A stretch of 64,000 nt of DNA, from contig NZ_CP109131.1 in the NCBI RefSeq assembly GCF_035917995.1, positions 3,472,001 through 3,536,000 on the forward strand. The letters are read 5' to 3'. Shown here piece after piece: positions 17,167-26,449 of the stretch. Both the position numbers and the translations under genes were made by a program. Source of the stretch: Streptosporangium sp. NBC_01755 (lineage in GTDB: Bacteria > Actinomycetota > Actinomycetes > Streptosporangiales > Streptosporangiaceae). Each line of letters begins with the position of its first letter. The stretch's first letter is position 1. The notes under the pieces are model-generated. The model was not told the origin of the DNA and searched no databases. It saw nothing but the letters and a program-made list of their open reading frames with translations.

Positions 17167-17340
17167 GACAAGACCTCCAGGGGAAGCAACGATTTCCGAA
17201 TTGTACGTATCAGCGATGACCTGGAGTAACACGGTCTCGGCATGTGAGCCTCTTCTCGCGAACGAAGAGCTTTCCACACCCCCGCCGATATCCCGACGGG
17301 CGGTCAGGCCGCGGAGAAGCAACACAACGGCTGCGAAAGA

Positions 17341-17378
17341 ACAAGGGCTCCTCCCCGCGAACGGGGAGGAGCCCTTGT
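17341..17378 (-). terminator. Terminator of the rpsF-ssb-rpsR-rplI operon
   Basis: A 17-bp perfect stem (17341-17357 with 17362-17378) around a four-base cgaa loop, 13 bases beyond the rplI stop codon. It separates the ribosomal operon from the importer operon further along on the same strand. Confidence 0.85.
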
Positions 17379-17391
17379 CTCACTGGGCCTC

Positions 17392-17838
17392 TCAGACCGC
17401 GACGACCTCGACATCGAGGGACGCGGAGACCTCCGGGTGCAGCTTGACGCTGACCCGGTGGGAGCCGAGGCTCTTGATCGCGGAGGCGATCTCGATGCGA
17501 CGGCGGTCGAGCACGGGGCCACCGGCGGCCTTGACGGCCTCGGCGACGTCACCCGTGGTGATGGAGCCGAAGAGGCGACCGGACTCGCCGGCCTTCGTCT
17601 TCAGAACCACCTTCAGTGCCCGCAGCCGGCCGGCGACTTCCTTGGCGGTGCCGAGGTCGCGGATCTCGCGGGCGTCGCGAGCCTTCTTGATCGAGGAGAT
17701 CTGCTTCTCGCCGCCGCGCGTCCAGAGGATCGCGAAGCTGCGGGGAAGCAGGTAGTTGCGGCCGTAGCCGTCCTTGACCTCGACGATGTCGCCGGGGGCA
17801 CCGAGGCCGGTGACCTCACTGGTGAGAATGAGCTTCAT
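17392..17838 (-). CDS. rplI: 50S ribosomal protein L9
   Basis: A 148-residue L9, the usual length. The N-terminal RNA-binding domain starts MKLILTSEVTGLGAPGDIVEVKDGYGRNYLLP, which is the L9 signature. A long connecting helix (residues about 45-75) leads to a C-terminal domain with LFGSITTGDVAEAV. It is the last gene of the four-gene minus-strand operon and lies 14 bases after rpsR. The ATG at 17838 has an AAGGAGGT-like site upstream (AGGAGGTCC). A strong terminator follows. Confidence 0.97.
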   Translation of the reverse strand: MKLILTSEVTGLGAPGDIVEVKDGYGRNYLLPRSFAILWTRGGEKQISSIKKARDAREIRDLGTAKEVAGRLRALKVVLKTKAGESGRLFGSITTGDVAEAVKAAGGPVLDRRRIEIASAIKSLGSHRVSVKLHPEVSASLDVEVVAV

Positions 17839-17852
17839 CTGTCCGGACCTCC

Positions 17853-18089
17853 TTAGCGCGCGGTGCTCATGTACGGCAGGAGCGCCATCTCACGAGCGTT
17901 CTTGATAGCGGTCGCCACGTCACGCTGGTGCTGGGTGCAGTTGCCAGTCACCCGGCGGGCACGGATCTTGCCGCGGTCGGAGATGAACTTCCGAAGCAGC
18001 GCCGTGTCCTTGTAGTCGACGTAGGAGATCTTGTCGTGGCAGAACAGGCAAACCTTCTTCTTGGGCTTGCGCAGTGCCGGCTTGGCCAT
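17853..18089 (-). CDS. rpsR: 30S ribosomal protein S18 (cysteine-containing form)
   Basis: A 78-residue S18. [31 protein letters not shown] and [12 protein letters not shown] are diagnostic. The CLFC pair, with the later His and Cys residues, marks the zinc-binding (C+) version. Actinobacteria often also encode a zinc-free paralogue expressed under zinc starvation; none is visible in this window. It sits between ssb and rplI. The ATG at 18089 has a strong AAAGGAG site. Confidence 0.97.
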   Translation of the reverse strand: MAKPALRKPKKKVCLFCHDKISYVDYKDTALLRKFISDRGKIRARRVTGNCTQHQRDVATAIKNAREMALLPYMSTAR

Positions 18090-18172
18090 CGTGGTGCTCC
18101 TTTCAGAGCCCCGCCGTCAGGCGGGAATGGTCGCTGCGGATATGGACTGGGACTGCGGGAGGACCGTCGTCC

Positions 18173-18730
18173 CTAGAAAGGCGGTTCGTCGCTGAAGTCG
18201 CCGCCGCCGAAGCCGCCGCCCCCCTGCTGCTGCTGCTGGCCGCCGCCCCCGTAGTTGTTGCCGCCGCCGCCGAAGCCACCGCCACCTTGCGGTGCGGCGG
18301 GCGCCGCGGAGGCCCACGGGTCGTTGGCCGGGCCACCGCCGAAGCCACCGCCACCGCCCTGACGGGCGGTCTTGTTGACCTTGGCGGTCGCGTTCCTCAG
18401 GGAGGGGCCGACCTCGTCGACCTCAACCTCGTAGACCGTGCGCTTCTCGCCTTCCTTGGTCTCGTAAGACCTCTGGCGCAGCCGTCCCTGAACTATGACC
18501 CGCATGCCACGCTGGAGGCTCTCGGCGGCGTTCTCCGCCGCCTGCCGCCACACGTTGCAGGTCAGGAACAGGCCTTCGCCGTCCTTCCACTCGTTGGTCG
18601 TCTTGTCGAGGAACCTCGGAGTGGATGCGATGCGGAACCGGGCCACCGCTTGCCCCGTGGGGGTGAAGCGCAGCTCCGGATCGTCGACGAGGTTGCCGAC
18701 GATGGTGATCGTGGTGTCGCCTGCTGCCAT
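18173..18730 (-). CDS. ssb: Single-stranded DNA-binding protein
   Basis: A 185-residue SSB. Residues 1-110 are the OB fold ([58 protein letters not shown]). A long glycine-rich disordered linker (about 125-178) follows, with runs of GGGGFGG and a Gln run. The tail ends DFSDEPPF, the acidic tip that recruits partner proteins. It is in the rpsF operon, as in most bacteria. The linker is encoded by short imprecise repeats, so its length may vary between strains. A second SSB, common in filamentous actinomycetes, is not in this window. Confidence 0.96.
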   Translation of the reverse strand: MAAGDTTITIVGNLVDDPELRFTPTGQAVARFRIASTPRFLDKTTNEWKDGEGLFLTCNVWRQAAENAAESLQRGMRVIVQGRLRQRSYETKEGEKRTVYEVEVDEVGPSLRNATAKVNKTARQGGGGGFGGGPANDPWASAAPAAPQGGGGFGGGGNNYGGGGQQQQQGGGGFGGGDFSDEPPF

Positions 18731-18807
18731 GGCTAGCGCTGCCCTTCCTGCGGCCTTCGCTGGTTATCGGCTCAGAGTACGGCTGCCGTCCGACAAAATG
18801 CCGGGAG

Positions 18808-19098
18808 TTAGTGCACGTCCGGGCGGAGAACCTTGGTGCGCAGGATTCCCTCGTTGAGGTTCATCTGCCGGTCGAGCTCCTTGACCGTGGCGGGCTCGGC
18901 GCTCAGGTCGATGACGGCGTAGATGCCCTCGGGCTTCTTCGCGATGTCGTAGGACAGCCTGCGGCGACCCCACACGTCGACCTTCTCCACGGTGCCGCCG
19001 TCGTTGCGGACGACCGTGAGGAACTGGTCGAGGGAAGGGGCGACCGTACGCTCATCGAGCGAGGGGTCAAGAATGACCATCATTTCGTAACGGCGCAT
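18808..19098 (-). CDS. rpsF: 30S ribosomal protein S6
   Basis: A 96-residue S6, first gene of the operon. [26 protein letters not shown] is the S6 N-terminus, and [23 protein letters not shown] is the conserved centre. The C-terminal acidic extension seen in enterobacteria is absent, as is normal for actinobacteria. The ATG at 19098 has an AGGAGG site about 13 bases upstream, a slightly long gap. In other bacteria S6 and S18 repress this operon by binding its leader; I could not identify that structure here. Confidence 0.97.
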   Translation of the reverse strand: MRRYEMMVILDPSLDERTVAPSLDQFLTVVRNDGGTVEKVDVWGRRRLSYDIAKKPEGIYAVIDLSAEPATVKELDRQMNLNEGILRTKVLRPDVH

Positions 19099-19320
19099 GC
19101 TGACTTCCAACCTCCTCTGGACTATTGCGGTCACGACACCGTGCCGTGACAGGAGGACGCTGACGTGCTTCACCTCGGGCGCCCATTTCGGCGCTCGGGG
19201 TGGAGGGTGGGCGATAACACACCCATTCGACGTAGCCGTGCCAGCGTACCAGTCCGTCAAGGGTTGGGCCGTCGCCTCGCCGGGCACGTCCTGTCGCAGG
19301 AGAAAGAGGAGGCGGTGAAA

Positions 19321-19632
19321 ATGCCTCGTGCTCATGGACATGCCCGGAACAGGCCCTTGCGGTTCACGCTGAACACCGACGGACGTCGTCACAAGGTCGA
19401 GAACGTGCTGAGCGTCGTCACGATCGGCTGCGGGCTGCTCGCCTTCGCCACCGGGCTGATCCCCTCCGCGCATGTCGTCGCGTCGTGGGCGGGGGTGCTG
19501 GGATTCTGCGGGGGCCTCTACTCGCAGTACGTCTCCGCGACGACGCCGGAGCGCGCGCTGAACATCGTGGGCATCGTGGCCTCGTTCGTCGGTGTGGCCT
19601 TCGGCATCTATCACGGAGGCTTCCTCCCGTGA
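19321..19632 (+). CDS. Small integral membrane protein of unknown function
   Basis: A 103-residue protein, divergent from rpsF. The first 25 residues are basic and soluble ([18 protein letters not shown]). Three hydrophobic segments follow, at about residues 28-48 ([21 protein letters not shown]), 52-68 and 80-98. An AGGAGG site precedes the ATG by about 7 bases; a GTG six bases earlier could also be used. I do not recognise a named family. It ends 40 bases before the stop of a convergent gene for another small membrane protein. Confidence 0.8.
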   Translation: MPRAHGHARNRPLRFTLNTDGRRHKVENVLSVVTIGCGLLAFATGLIPSAHVVASWAGVLGFCGGLYSQYVSATTPERALNIVGIVASFVGVAFGIYHGGFLP

Positions 19633-19672
19633 GGCCCCGAATCAGGCGAGGGCCGCCCCGGCACCGGGACGG

Positions 19673-19855
19673 CTAACCATTCAGGCGCAGGTCCACGCCG
19701 AGCAGGACGAGGAACCACAGGAAGACCGCCAGCAGAGCTTCGGCGACGTCCTTCAGGAGCGCGGGAGTGATGTAGTCGTACACCCAGGCGACGTAGAGGC
19801 CGACCAGAATGTAGATGAGGCCGATGAGACTGATCCCTCTGCGGTAGTAGGCCAC
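19673..19855 (-). CDS. 60-residue two-helix membrane protein
   Basis: A very small membrane protein. It begins with a GTG at 19855 that has AAGGAG five bases upstream. The sequence has a basic start (YYRRG), a helix at about residues 8-26 (SLIGLIYILVGLYVAWVYD), a short loop, and a second helix at about 36-54 (ALLAVFLWFLVLLGVDL). Similar short membrane proteins are common in actinomycetes; no function is assigned. It is divergent from endonuclease IV and convergent with the three-helix protein at 19321. Confidence 0.75.
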   Translation of the reverse strand: MAYYRRGISLIGLIYILVGLYVAWVYDYITPALLKDVAEALLAVFLWFLVLLGVDLRLNG

Positions 19856-19949
19856 GTGGACTCCTTGTGTTCGGCCCGTGGGGGTGGGTGGTAGGGCGCG
19901 ACCTGCGACTGCCCAGGGCCTCGCCGTTGAAACGGCTAGGCTCGGATAC

Positions 19950-20708
19950 ATGCCGCTTATCGGAGCTCATGTCGACCAGGACGACCCGCTGGCGCACGCC
20001 AGGGCGCGCGGCGCCGAGGTCGTGCAGTTCTTCCTCGGTGACCCGCAGGGCTGGAAGGGGCCGGTCATCGGTGAGAAGACCTTGGAGATCAAGGATTCGG
20101 ACGTGCAGGTCTACGTCCACGCCCCCTATGTGATCAACGTGGCGACCGCCAACAACCGGGTCCGCATCCCCAGCCGCAAGCTGCTCGGCTCGCATCTCGC
20201 CGCGGCGGCCGAGCTCGGCGCCAGGGGGCTGATCGTCCACGGCGGGCACGTGGGGGCCGGAGACGACCCGCAGAAGGGCTTCGACAACTGGCGCAAGGTG
20301 TTCGAGCGCCTGGAGGAGCACCGGATCCCCGTGCTCATCGAGAACACCGCGGGCGGCGGCAACGCGATGGCGCGCAAGCTTGAGCGCATCGCCCGGCTCT
20401 GGGACGTGCTCGACGGCTTCGATGTGGGCTTCTGCCTCGACACCTGCCACGCCCACGCGGGCGGCGAGGATCTGGTGGACGTGGTCGAGCGGGTCATGGC
20501 GATCACCGGCAGGATCGACCTGATCCACTGCAACGACTCTCGCGACGCCTTCGACTCCGGCGCCGACCGGCACGCGAGCCTCGGAGCGGGCCAGATCGAC
20601 CCCGAGCTCATCCTGAGCGTGTGCCGGAGCGCGAACGCGCCGATCGTGGTGGAGACACCCTTTGACGGCCAGGCCGCCGACATCGCCTTTCTCAGGTCGA
20701 AGCTCTAG
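19950..20708 (+). CDS. nfo: Endonuclease IV (deoxyribonuclease IV)
   Basis: A 252-residue apurinic/apyrimidinic endonuclease of base-excision repair with a TIM-barrel fold and a metal cluster. Visible metal-site motifs in order are IGAHV, VHAPY (about residue 58), LIVHGGHVGAG (about 94), LIENTAGGGN (about 130), CLDTCHAHAGG (about 165), HCNDSRDAFDSGADRHASLGAGQI (central residues about 195-215) and VVETPF. It is slightly shorter than the E. coli enzyme, like other actinobacterial members. The ATG at 19950 has no obvious ribosome site, which suggests a short leader. Confidence 0.95.
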   Translation: MPLIGAHVDQDDPLAHARARGAEVVQFFLGDPQGWKGPVIGEKTLEIKDSDVQVYVHAPYVINVATANNRVRIPSRKLLGSHLAAAAELGARGLIVHGGHVGAGDDPQKGFDNWRKVFERLEEHRIPVLIENTAGGGNAMARKLERIARLWDVLDGFDVGFCLDTCHAHAGGEDLVDVVERVMAITGRIDLIHCNDSRDAFDSGADRHASLGAGQIDPELILSVCRSANAPIVVETPFDGQAADIAFLRSKL

Positions 20709-20732
20709 CGCGAAACCTTGGACGGGAGAGTC

Positions 20733-20752
20733 CGTCCACAGCCTGTGGATAA
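20733..20752. promoter_or_regulatory. Weak DnaA-box-like inverted pair
   Basis: tccacag and ctgtgga face each other with one base between, the right half continuing as tgtggataa (20744-20752). It lies in the short convergent gap after nfo. It may equally act as a small transcription hairpin. Confidence 0.3.
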
Positions 20753-20803
20753 CTTGGTGGGATTACTTTTCCTCGGAAATGGGTAGGGAGCTGCTCCCGA
20801 CGC

Positions 20804-21937
20804 TCAGCCCACCCAGGCGCCGTCGGCGAAGATCAGCGCGTTGAGGACCATCAGCGGGCCCACCACCAGGGCATAGACGACGATGATCCACTGCCGCCAC
20901 GGTGCCTGCCCGCCGCTCGCTTTCGCGATCAGGATGAAGAGCGGCCACCACAGCAGCGCCGAGCGCGGAACCGACAGGTAGTAGGCGGAGCAGAGCAGGG
21001 CACCCACCTGGAGCCCCACGTAGACGAACTCGCTCCACCTCCGCAGGTAGAGCAGGACCAGTACGAGCACGACCCCGACGATCGCCCCCGCGATCTCAAG
21101 CCGGAACGCCCAGGCGAACCGCCCCTCGCCCATTGCCGAGTTCCAGGTCGTGATCAGCGACTCCCAGGGCCACACCATGTGCCGGCCCCAGCCGGCCTCC
21201 TGTGCGCTCTTCCAGGCCAGCCAGTCGCCGGTGCGGGAGTGCTGGTAGGCGGAGTAGAGCACCAGCGGCACGAACGGGAGCGCCAGCCAGCCGGCCTGCC
21301 GCACGAGCTGCCGTACGGGCCGCCGCCGGGCGAAGAACTCCACGATCAGCGCGAGGGCGAGGAACAGGCCGGTGATGCGCACACAGGAGGCGCCCGCCGC
21401 CAGGGCCGCGGCGAGCGGCCAGCGTCCCCTGCGCGCCGCGAGCCAGGCGGGGACGGCGAATGCCAGGAAGAGCGACTCGCTGTAGCCCGCGAACAGGAAC
21501 ACCGCCATCGGCCAGAGCAGCAGCGCCAGCACCGCGCGCCGGCCGGTCCCCGGCGGCCCCTCGAACTCGGCCAGCCTGGCGAGCGCCATCATCGCGACGG
21601 CGCCGGCCACGAAGGAGATCAGCAGCCCGGCGACCGTCCAGTCGCCGACCACGAGGTGCACCGCGCGGAGCGCCAGGGGCATCCCGGGGAAGAAGGCGGG
21701 CAGCCCCTCGTCAGGCTCGCTGCCGGGGGCACCACCGTAACCGTGCTCGGCGATGGTGGCCAGGAGGCCGGCGTCCCAGTGCTTCCAGCGCTCCAGGAAC
21801 GGCGGCGGAACCGCGTCCCCCTCCATCATCGCCTGGGTGCCGACGACGACCAGTGCGACGATTCCCAGCCTGGAGGCCAGCCAGAGCAGCAGCCCTTCCT
21901 TCGCGGTGTCGCGCGGGGGCTCGACAGGATTGATCAC
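20804..21937 (-). CDS. PIG-V-like mannosyltransferase, integral membrane
   Basis: A 377-residue protein with about nine membrane helices. After the first helix comes FLERWKHWDAGLLATIAEHGYGG, which has the acidic residue pattern (WDA) of GT-C glycosyltransferases, and FFPGMPLALRAVH, matching PIG-V-like mannosyltransferases of actinobacteria. These use polyprenyl-phosphate-mannose on the outer face of the membrane. The start is uncertain: GTG at 21937 includes the first helix (GLLLWLASRLGIVALVVVG). It follows a second polytopic glycosyltransferase gene by about 60 bases, on the same strand as the PBP gene. Role in lipoglycan or protein mannosylation is inferred. Confidence 0.8.
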   Translation of the reverse strand: MINPVEPPRDTAKEGLLLWLASRLGIVALVVVGTQAMMEGDAVPPPFLERWKHWDAGLLATIAEHGYGGAPGSEPDEGLPAFFPGMPLALRAVHLVVGDWTVAGLLISFVAGAVAMMALARLAEFEGPPGTGRRAVLALLLWPMAVFLFAGYSESLFLAFAVPAWLAARRGRWPLAAALAAGASCVRITGLFLALALIVEFFARRRPVRQLVRQAGWLALPFVPLVLYSAYQHSRTGDWLAWKSAQEAGWGRHMVWPWESLITTWNSAMGEGRFAWAFRLEIAGAIVGVVLVLVLLYLRRWSEFVYVGLQVGALLCSAYYLSVPRSALLWWPLFILIAKASGGQAPWRQWIIVVYALVVGPLMVLNALIFADGAWVG

Positions 21938-21996
21938 AAATTGGGATTGTCGCGGATCATCTCGACCGGCCGCCAGACTCACGCCGTTTCCCGGCG

Positions 21997-23304
21997 CTAG
22001 GAGAGCGCGAGCCGGAAACGGTCGGGTGCGCCGTCGAAGACGCCGCCCGCCCGGTCGTCGGTCCCGTCCTGGCGAAGCACGTCCTTGTCGGGGACGAGGA
22101 TGTCCCTCACCACGAACGCCATCATGATCAGAATGGTGATCGCGCGGGCCCACACCGCGGTGAAGTAGGTGTCGCCGGCGATGCCCAGCGCCTCGTTGCC
22201 CGGCTGGATACCGACCAGATAGAGCCAGATCGCGAAGAAGTACCAGCACTCGGCGAGCTGCCAGAGCGCGATCGGCTTCCAGTTCGGCCTGGCCAGCACC
22301 GCGAAGGGGATCAGCCAGAGCACGTACTGCGGCGACCACACCTTGTTGGTCAGCATGAACGCGGCCAGGGTGAGGAAGCAGAGCTGCATCAGGCGCGGGC
22401 GGGTCCTGGCCGTCACGGTGAGCACGGCGATCGCCAGGCAGAACCCGGCGAGGGAGACGACGCCCAGCCTGTCGACGAGTTCGGCGTCACCGAGGATCGG
22501 CCACTGCTTCTGGTTGAAGAAGTACCAGAGCGAGCCCCAGTCGGCCCCCCGCTCCTGGCTGAAGACGTAGAACCTCTTCCAGCCGTCGAAGGCGAACACC
22601 ATGATCGGCACGTTGACGACGAGCCAGGATCCCGCGACGCCGCCGAGCATCTTGAGGAACGGCACCCAGCTGCCGGTACGCAGTGTCAGCAGGAACAGCG
22701 GGCCGAGGAACATCAGCGGGTAGAACTTGGTGGCGATCGCCAGGCCGAGCAGAATACCCGCGAGCAGGTGTTTCCGCTTCGACCAGGCCAGCAGCGCACC
22801 CAGCGCGAGGGCGCCCGCCGCCAGGTCCCAGTTGATGTACGCGGTGAGGATCAGCCCGGGGGCCAAGGCGTACCAGAGCGCGTCCCAGCGCCTGACCGGA
22901 CCGGCCAGCGCGGCCATCAGCAGCACGCCGACGACCAGGCAGAGCGCCATGAGGATGACCGTGAGGTCGTAGAACGCCGTCCCCTGGTCGGTCAGGGGTG
23001 CGACGATCCGGCGGAAGAACTCCATGATCCCGCCGATACCGACGGGGTACTCGACCGGGTAGTCGAAGTAGGGGATCTTGCCCTCGTTGAGCTTCTCGTT
23101 CCACCACAGGGGATAGATGTCGGTGTAACAGAAGTTCGTGAACTGCAGGGTCCCGTCGTTCCACGCCCCGTCGACGCGGCACGGCCACTTCCAGAACCAG
23201 GCCAGGATCGCCCCCAGCCCCGCGAACAGGGCCAGGGGCACATACGGGATGGCCCGGGTGCCGAACTCGGGTAGCGAGCGCCGCGACGACAGGAGGTTCT
23301 TCAT
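21997..23304 (-). CDS. GT87-family polyprenyl-mannosyltransferase-like membrane protein
   Basis: A 435-residue polytopic protein with 10-11 helices. The first extracytoplasmic loop contains YFDYPVEYPVG, typical of the GT87 (DUF2029) family, whose actinobacterial members add mannose or arabinose to lipoglycans from polyprenyl-phosphate sugars. Further family-like segments are ALAPGLILTAYINWDLAAGALALGA (central part, near 150) and KVWSPQYVLWLIPFAVL (about 325). Its ATG overlaps the stop of the PBP gene by one base (TGATG), so it is translationally coupled to peptidoglycan synthesis. Substrate and product are unknown. Confidence 0.85.
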   Translation of the reverse strand: MKNLLSSRRSLPEFGTRAIPYVPLALFAGLGAILAWFWKWPCRVDGAWNDGTLQFTNFCYTDIYPLWWNEKLNEGKIPYFDYPVEYPVGIGGIMEFFRRIVAPLTDQGTAFYDLTVILMALCLVVGVLLMAALAGPVRRWDALWYALAPGLILTAYINWDLAAGALALGALLAWSKRKHLLAGILLGLAIATKFYPLMFLGPLFLLTLRTGSWVPFLKMLGGVAGSWLVVNVPIMVFAFDGWKRFYVFSQERGADWGSLWYFFNQKQWPILGDAELVDRLGVVSLAGFCLAIAVLTVTARTRPRLMQLCFLTLAAFMLTNKVWSPQYVLWLIPFAVLARPNWKPIALWQLAECWYFFAIWLYLVGIQPGNEALGIAGDTYFTAVWARAITILIMMAFVVRDILVPDKDVLRQDGTDDRAGGVFDGAPDRFRLALS

Positions 23305-26291
23305 CAGGGGCGTCGTCCGTTCGCGGTGGGTGTCGGCATGATCGCCGCGCCGGGGGCACCGGGCGCCCCGACCGCGCCGGGGGCACCGTTCTCGGTGATC
23401 TCACCGTTCGGCGGACCGTCGACCGAGCCGTCGTCACCGACGTCGCAGGAACCGTCCCAGGGCAGGCACTCACGGCCGTCGGGGTTGTCCGGCTCGCCGC
23501 CACCGTCGTCGGGCCAGCCACCGTCGCCGCCGTCGTCGTCGGGGAACGGGTTGTCCTCCATCGTCGGCGTCGCGGTGGGCGTCGGCTTGGGCGTGGCCAG
23601 GTTGCTCTGCGAGCCGACGTTGGCCCTCGGCGGGAACTGCACGACCTCGTCCTTGGCGGTCACGGCCTGCATGTAGTCGTGCCAGATCTGGGTCGGGGTG
23701 CCACCGCCGCCGATGAAGGAGGGCATGGACTCCTCGTCCCAGTGCACGACCTTGATCTTCCGGTTCGGCAGGCCGTACTTGTCGACCTTGAGCTTGCGCC
23801 TTCCCTCGGCGTCACGCGGCTTGTTGTAGGGCACGTCCTTGGACATGCCCACCGCGGTGACGATCTGCGGGGTGAACCCGACGAACCAGGCGTCCTTGTA
23901 GCCGTTGTTCGTGCCGGTCTTGCCTGCCACCGGCCGTGAGCCGATGTTGGCGGCACCGCCGGTGCCGCCCTTGACCACGGCCTGGAGCGCGACCGTCGCG
24001 TCGGCCGCAGACTCGGGGCTGATGACATTCCGCACCGCGGCCTGCTCCGCGAGCACCGGGGAGCCGTCGATCTTGGTCACCTTGGTGACAGTGTGCCAGT
24101 CGACGTGCTTGCCCTCGTTGGCGAAGATCGAGTAACCGGCGGCCTGCTCGACCGCGGTGACCGAGGCGCTGCCGATGGTGACCTGGTACTTCTGCTCGTC
24201 GACCGCGTAGTCGACCGCGTTCTTGCCTTTGTAGGAGGGGTTGTACTTGGCGGTCTCGCCGACCCCCGCCTCCTTGGCGATCCTCGCCACCTCGGAGAGT
24301 GTGACGGCCTCACCCATCTGCACGAAGACCGTGTTGACCGAGCTGGCCATGGCCTTGATCATATTGATCACCCCGAACGCGGTGTTCCCCGAGTTGCTGA
24401 TCGGAGTGGTGCCGGGCATCTTGATCGTGGCCATGCCGTCGACGTAGCTGTCGAGCGACCTGCCGCTCTCCAGCCAGGCCGCGAGCACATAGGGCTTGAA
24501 CGCCGAGGCCGCCTGCTTGGTGGAGTCGAAGGCGCGGTTGTTGAAGTCGTTGACGAAGTCGTCGCCGCTGTAGAAGGCGAGCACCCGGCCGTTCTTCGGA
24601 TCCACCGAGGCGACACTGGCGTGAATGGTCGACTCCAGGCCGGCGGTGCGGGCCTTCACCGCCTTCTGCGCCTCCTCCATCATCTTCTTGTCGAAGGTGG
24701 TGTAGACCTTGAAGCCCTCGGTCTCCAGCTTCTCCTGGGTGATGCCCCGCCCCTTGAGCTCCCGGAAGACGATGTTGAGCATGTAGCCCTTGATCCCCTT
24801 GAAGGTCTGCGAGACCTTGACCTTGGCGAACTTCAGGTCCTCGAAGGAGCTTCCCGCGTACTTGCCGTACGCGGTGGGGTCGATCTCCGCCATGTTCCCG
24901 AGCGCGGCGGTGAAGCGCTCCTTGGTCGCGGCGTATTTGCCGGCCTTCTCCTGGATGTCGAAGGCGTCGGGGTTCTGGATCCGACCGGCCAGGTAGGCGC
25001 CCTCCTGCGGGGTCAGCTGGCCGACGTTCTTGTTGAAGAACGCCTTCGAGGCGGCCTGGATGCCGTACGCGCTGCGGCCGAAGTAGATGAGGTTGAGGTA
25101 GCGCTCAAGGATCTCGTCCTTCTCCAGCGTCTTGCTGATCTTGACGGCGACGAAGATTTCCTTGATCTTGCGCTGTACCGAGACCTCCTGGCTGAGGCCG
25201 TCGTAGTAGTTGCGGGCCATCTGCTGGGTGATGGTCGAGGCGCCCTGGAGCTGGGCACCGCTGACCGTGCTCCATACCGAGCGGGCCATGCCGGCGAAGT
25301 CGATGCCGCTGTCGGTGCGGAAGCTCTTGTTCTCCAGGGCGATCACCGCGTCCTGGACGTGCTTGGGAATCTGGCTGATCTTCACCGGGGTGCGCTTGAC
25401 GCCGAGCCGCGCGATCGGGGTCTTCTTGTCCCGGTAGTAGACCACGCTGCCCTGGTCGTTCACGTCGGCCTGCGCGGTCTCGGGAATGGGCGTGTTGGCG
25501 TAGGCCACCGCGATCATGCCGAAGACACCGGCGCTGAGGACCACGAAGCTGGCCATCACGATCTTCCAGTTGGGCAGGAAGCGCGTCCACCGCCTGGTCT
25601 CGGGCTCGTCCTCGCCATCACCGGGACCGCGTCCACCGGGCCCACCGGGGCCTCCGGGCCCGCCCGGGCCCGGGGGGACCTCCTTGCCTCCGGGACCGCC
25701 CGCGCCGCGCCCGGCGCGGCGCCTGCGCGCGCCGCCCTCGCCGGATCTCGAACCGGCTCCCGCCTGGGCGGCGAGCATCGCCTGGGTGTCCTCGAACGCG
25801 GCCTCGGCCCGGCGGCCTGGCGGGTCGGTGTCACGGCGACGGAGCTCGCCGCCCCTGTGTTCGGGCTCTCGCGGAGGCATCCCGTCGGGCGGCCCGGGGG
25901 CGCGCCGAGGCGCTCCTGCCTGCGGGCCGGGCTCGCGCGCGGGCATCTCGCCCGGAGCGCCCGCGCCGCGCCGGGGTTGGGCCCCCGGGTGCTGGGGCGC
26001 GCCACCGGCGTAGGGCATCCCACCGGACATCCCACCAGGCATCCCACCGGGCTGGGGCATCATCGTGGTCCGGTTGTCGGCCCCCGTGCCCTGCGGCTGC
26101 CGACCCTGCTGTTGATCCCAGCCCGCGCCGCCGGTTTGGGAGTTTTGTGAAGGGGGAACTGCACGGGGAGCGGCTCCTGGGCCTGAGCGACGGCGCCGCC
26201 CCTGACGAGCCGACCCGTCGGCGCCCTCCTGGCGCCCGTTCGGCTCCGGGTCATTGCTGTGGCTGTAACTCACGCGTCCTCGTTCGGTCAT
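23304..26291 (-). CDS. Bifunctional penicillin-binding protein (class A PBP)
   Basis: A 995-residue peptidoglycan synthase. Residues 1-235 are a long Pro/Gly/Arg-rich cytoplasmic tail. One membrane helix (about 245-265) is followed by a GT51 glycosyltransferase with the catalytic Glu in ALENKSF, the GASTITQQMARN motif and the NLIYFGRSAYGIQAA segment. The transpeptidase has SxxK as SAFK, SxN as SSVN and KTG as GKTGTNNGYKDAWF. A C-terminal tail rich in Asp, Gly and Pro (about 895-995) follows. The start is ATG 26291 or GTG 26273. It heads a coupled three-gene set with two mannosyltransferase-like genes. M. tuberculosis PonA1/PonA2 are the functional analogues. Confidence 0.94.
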   Translation of the reverse strand: MTERGRVSYSHSNDPEPNGRQEGADGSARQGRRRRSGPGAAPRAVPPSQNSQTGGAGWDQQQGRQPQGTGADNRTTMMPQPGGMPGGMSGGMPYAGGAPQHPGAQPRRGAGAPGEMPAREPGPQAGAPRRAPGPPDGMPPREPEHRGGELRRRDTDPPGRRAEAAFEDTQAMLAAQAGAGSRSGEGGARRRRAGRGAGGPGGKEVPPGPGGPGGPGGPGGRGPGDGEDEPETRRWTRFLPNWKIVMASFVVLSAGVFGMIAVAYANTPIPETAQADVNDQGSVVYYRDKKTPIARLGVKRTPVKISQIPKHVQDAVIALENKSFRTDSGIDFAGMARSVWSTVSGAQLQGASTITQQMARNYYDGLSQEVSVQRKIKEIFVAVKISKTLEKDEILERYLNLIYFGRSAYGIQAASKAFFNKNVGQLTPQEGAYLAGRIQNPDAFDIQEKAGKYAATKERFTAALGNMAEIDPTAYGKYAGSSFEDLKFAKVKVSQTFKGIKGYMLNIVFRELKGRGITQEKLETEGFKVYTTFDKKMMEEAQKAVKARTAGLESTIHASVASVDPKNGRVLAFYSGDDFVNDFNNRAFDSTKQAASAFKPYVLAAWLESGRSLDSYVDGMATIKMPGTTPISNSGNTAFGVINMIKAMASSVNTVFVQMGEAVTLSEVARIAKEAGVGETAKYNPSYKGKNAVDYAVDEQKYQVTIGSASVTAVEQAAGYSIFANEGKHVDWHTVTKVTKIDGSPVLAEQAAVRNVISPESAADATVALQAVVKGGTGGAANIGSRPVAGKTGTNNGYKDAWFVGFTPQIVTAVGMSKDVPYNKPRDAEGRRKLKVDKYGLPNRKIKVVHWDEESMPSFIGGGGTPTQIWHDYMQAVTAKDEVVQFPPRANVGSQSNLATPKPTPTATPTMEDNPFPDDDGGDGGWPDDGGGEPDNPDGRECLPWDGSCDVGDDGSVDGPPNGEITENGAPGAVGAPGAPGAAIMPTPTANGRRP

Positions 26292-26449
26292 CGGGGTCTA
26301 CGACGGCGTGCAGGCGGGCGAGACTACCTCCTGATCGCCGGAGATCTCGCCGTCTTGGCTCACTGGTAGCCGGCCCATTCGGGTGGATCTCCGTTCCCGA
26401 GGACAAACGAGATCGTCAGCTGGTTTCGACAACAACCTTGGCAGACCTC

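Noticed and set aside
24093..26150. A 685-codon plus-strand frame across the PBP gene
   Set aside because: Antisense of a clear PBP with all catalytic motifs; the frame has no recognisable domain and is explained by base composition.
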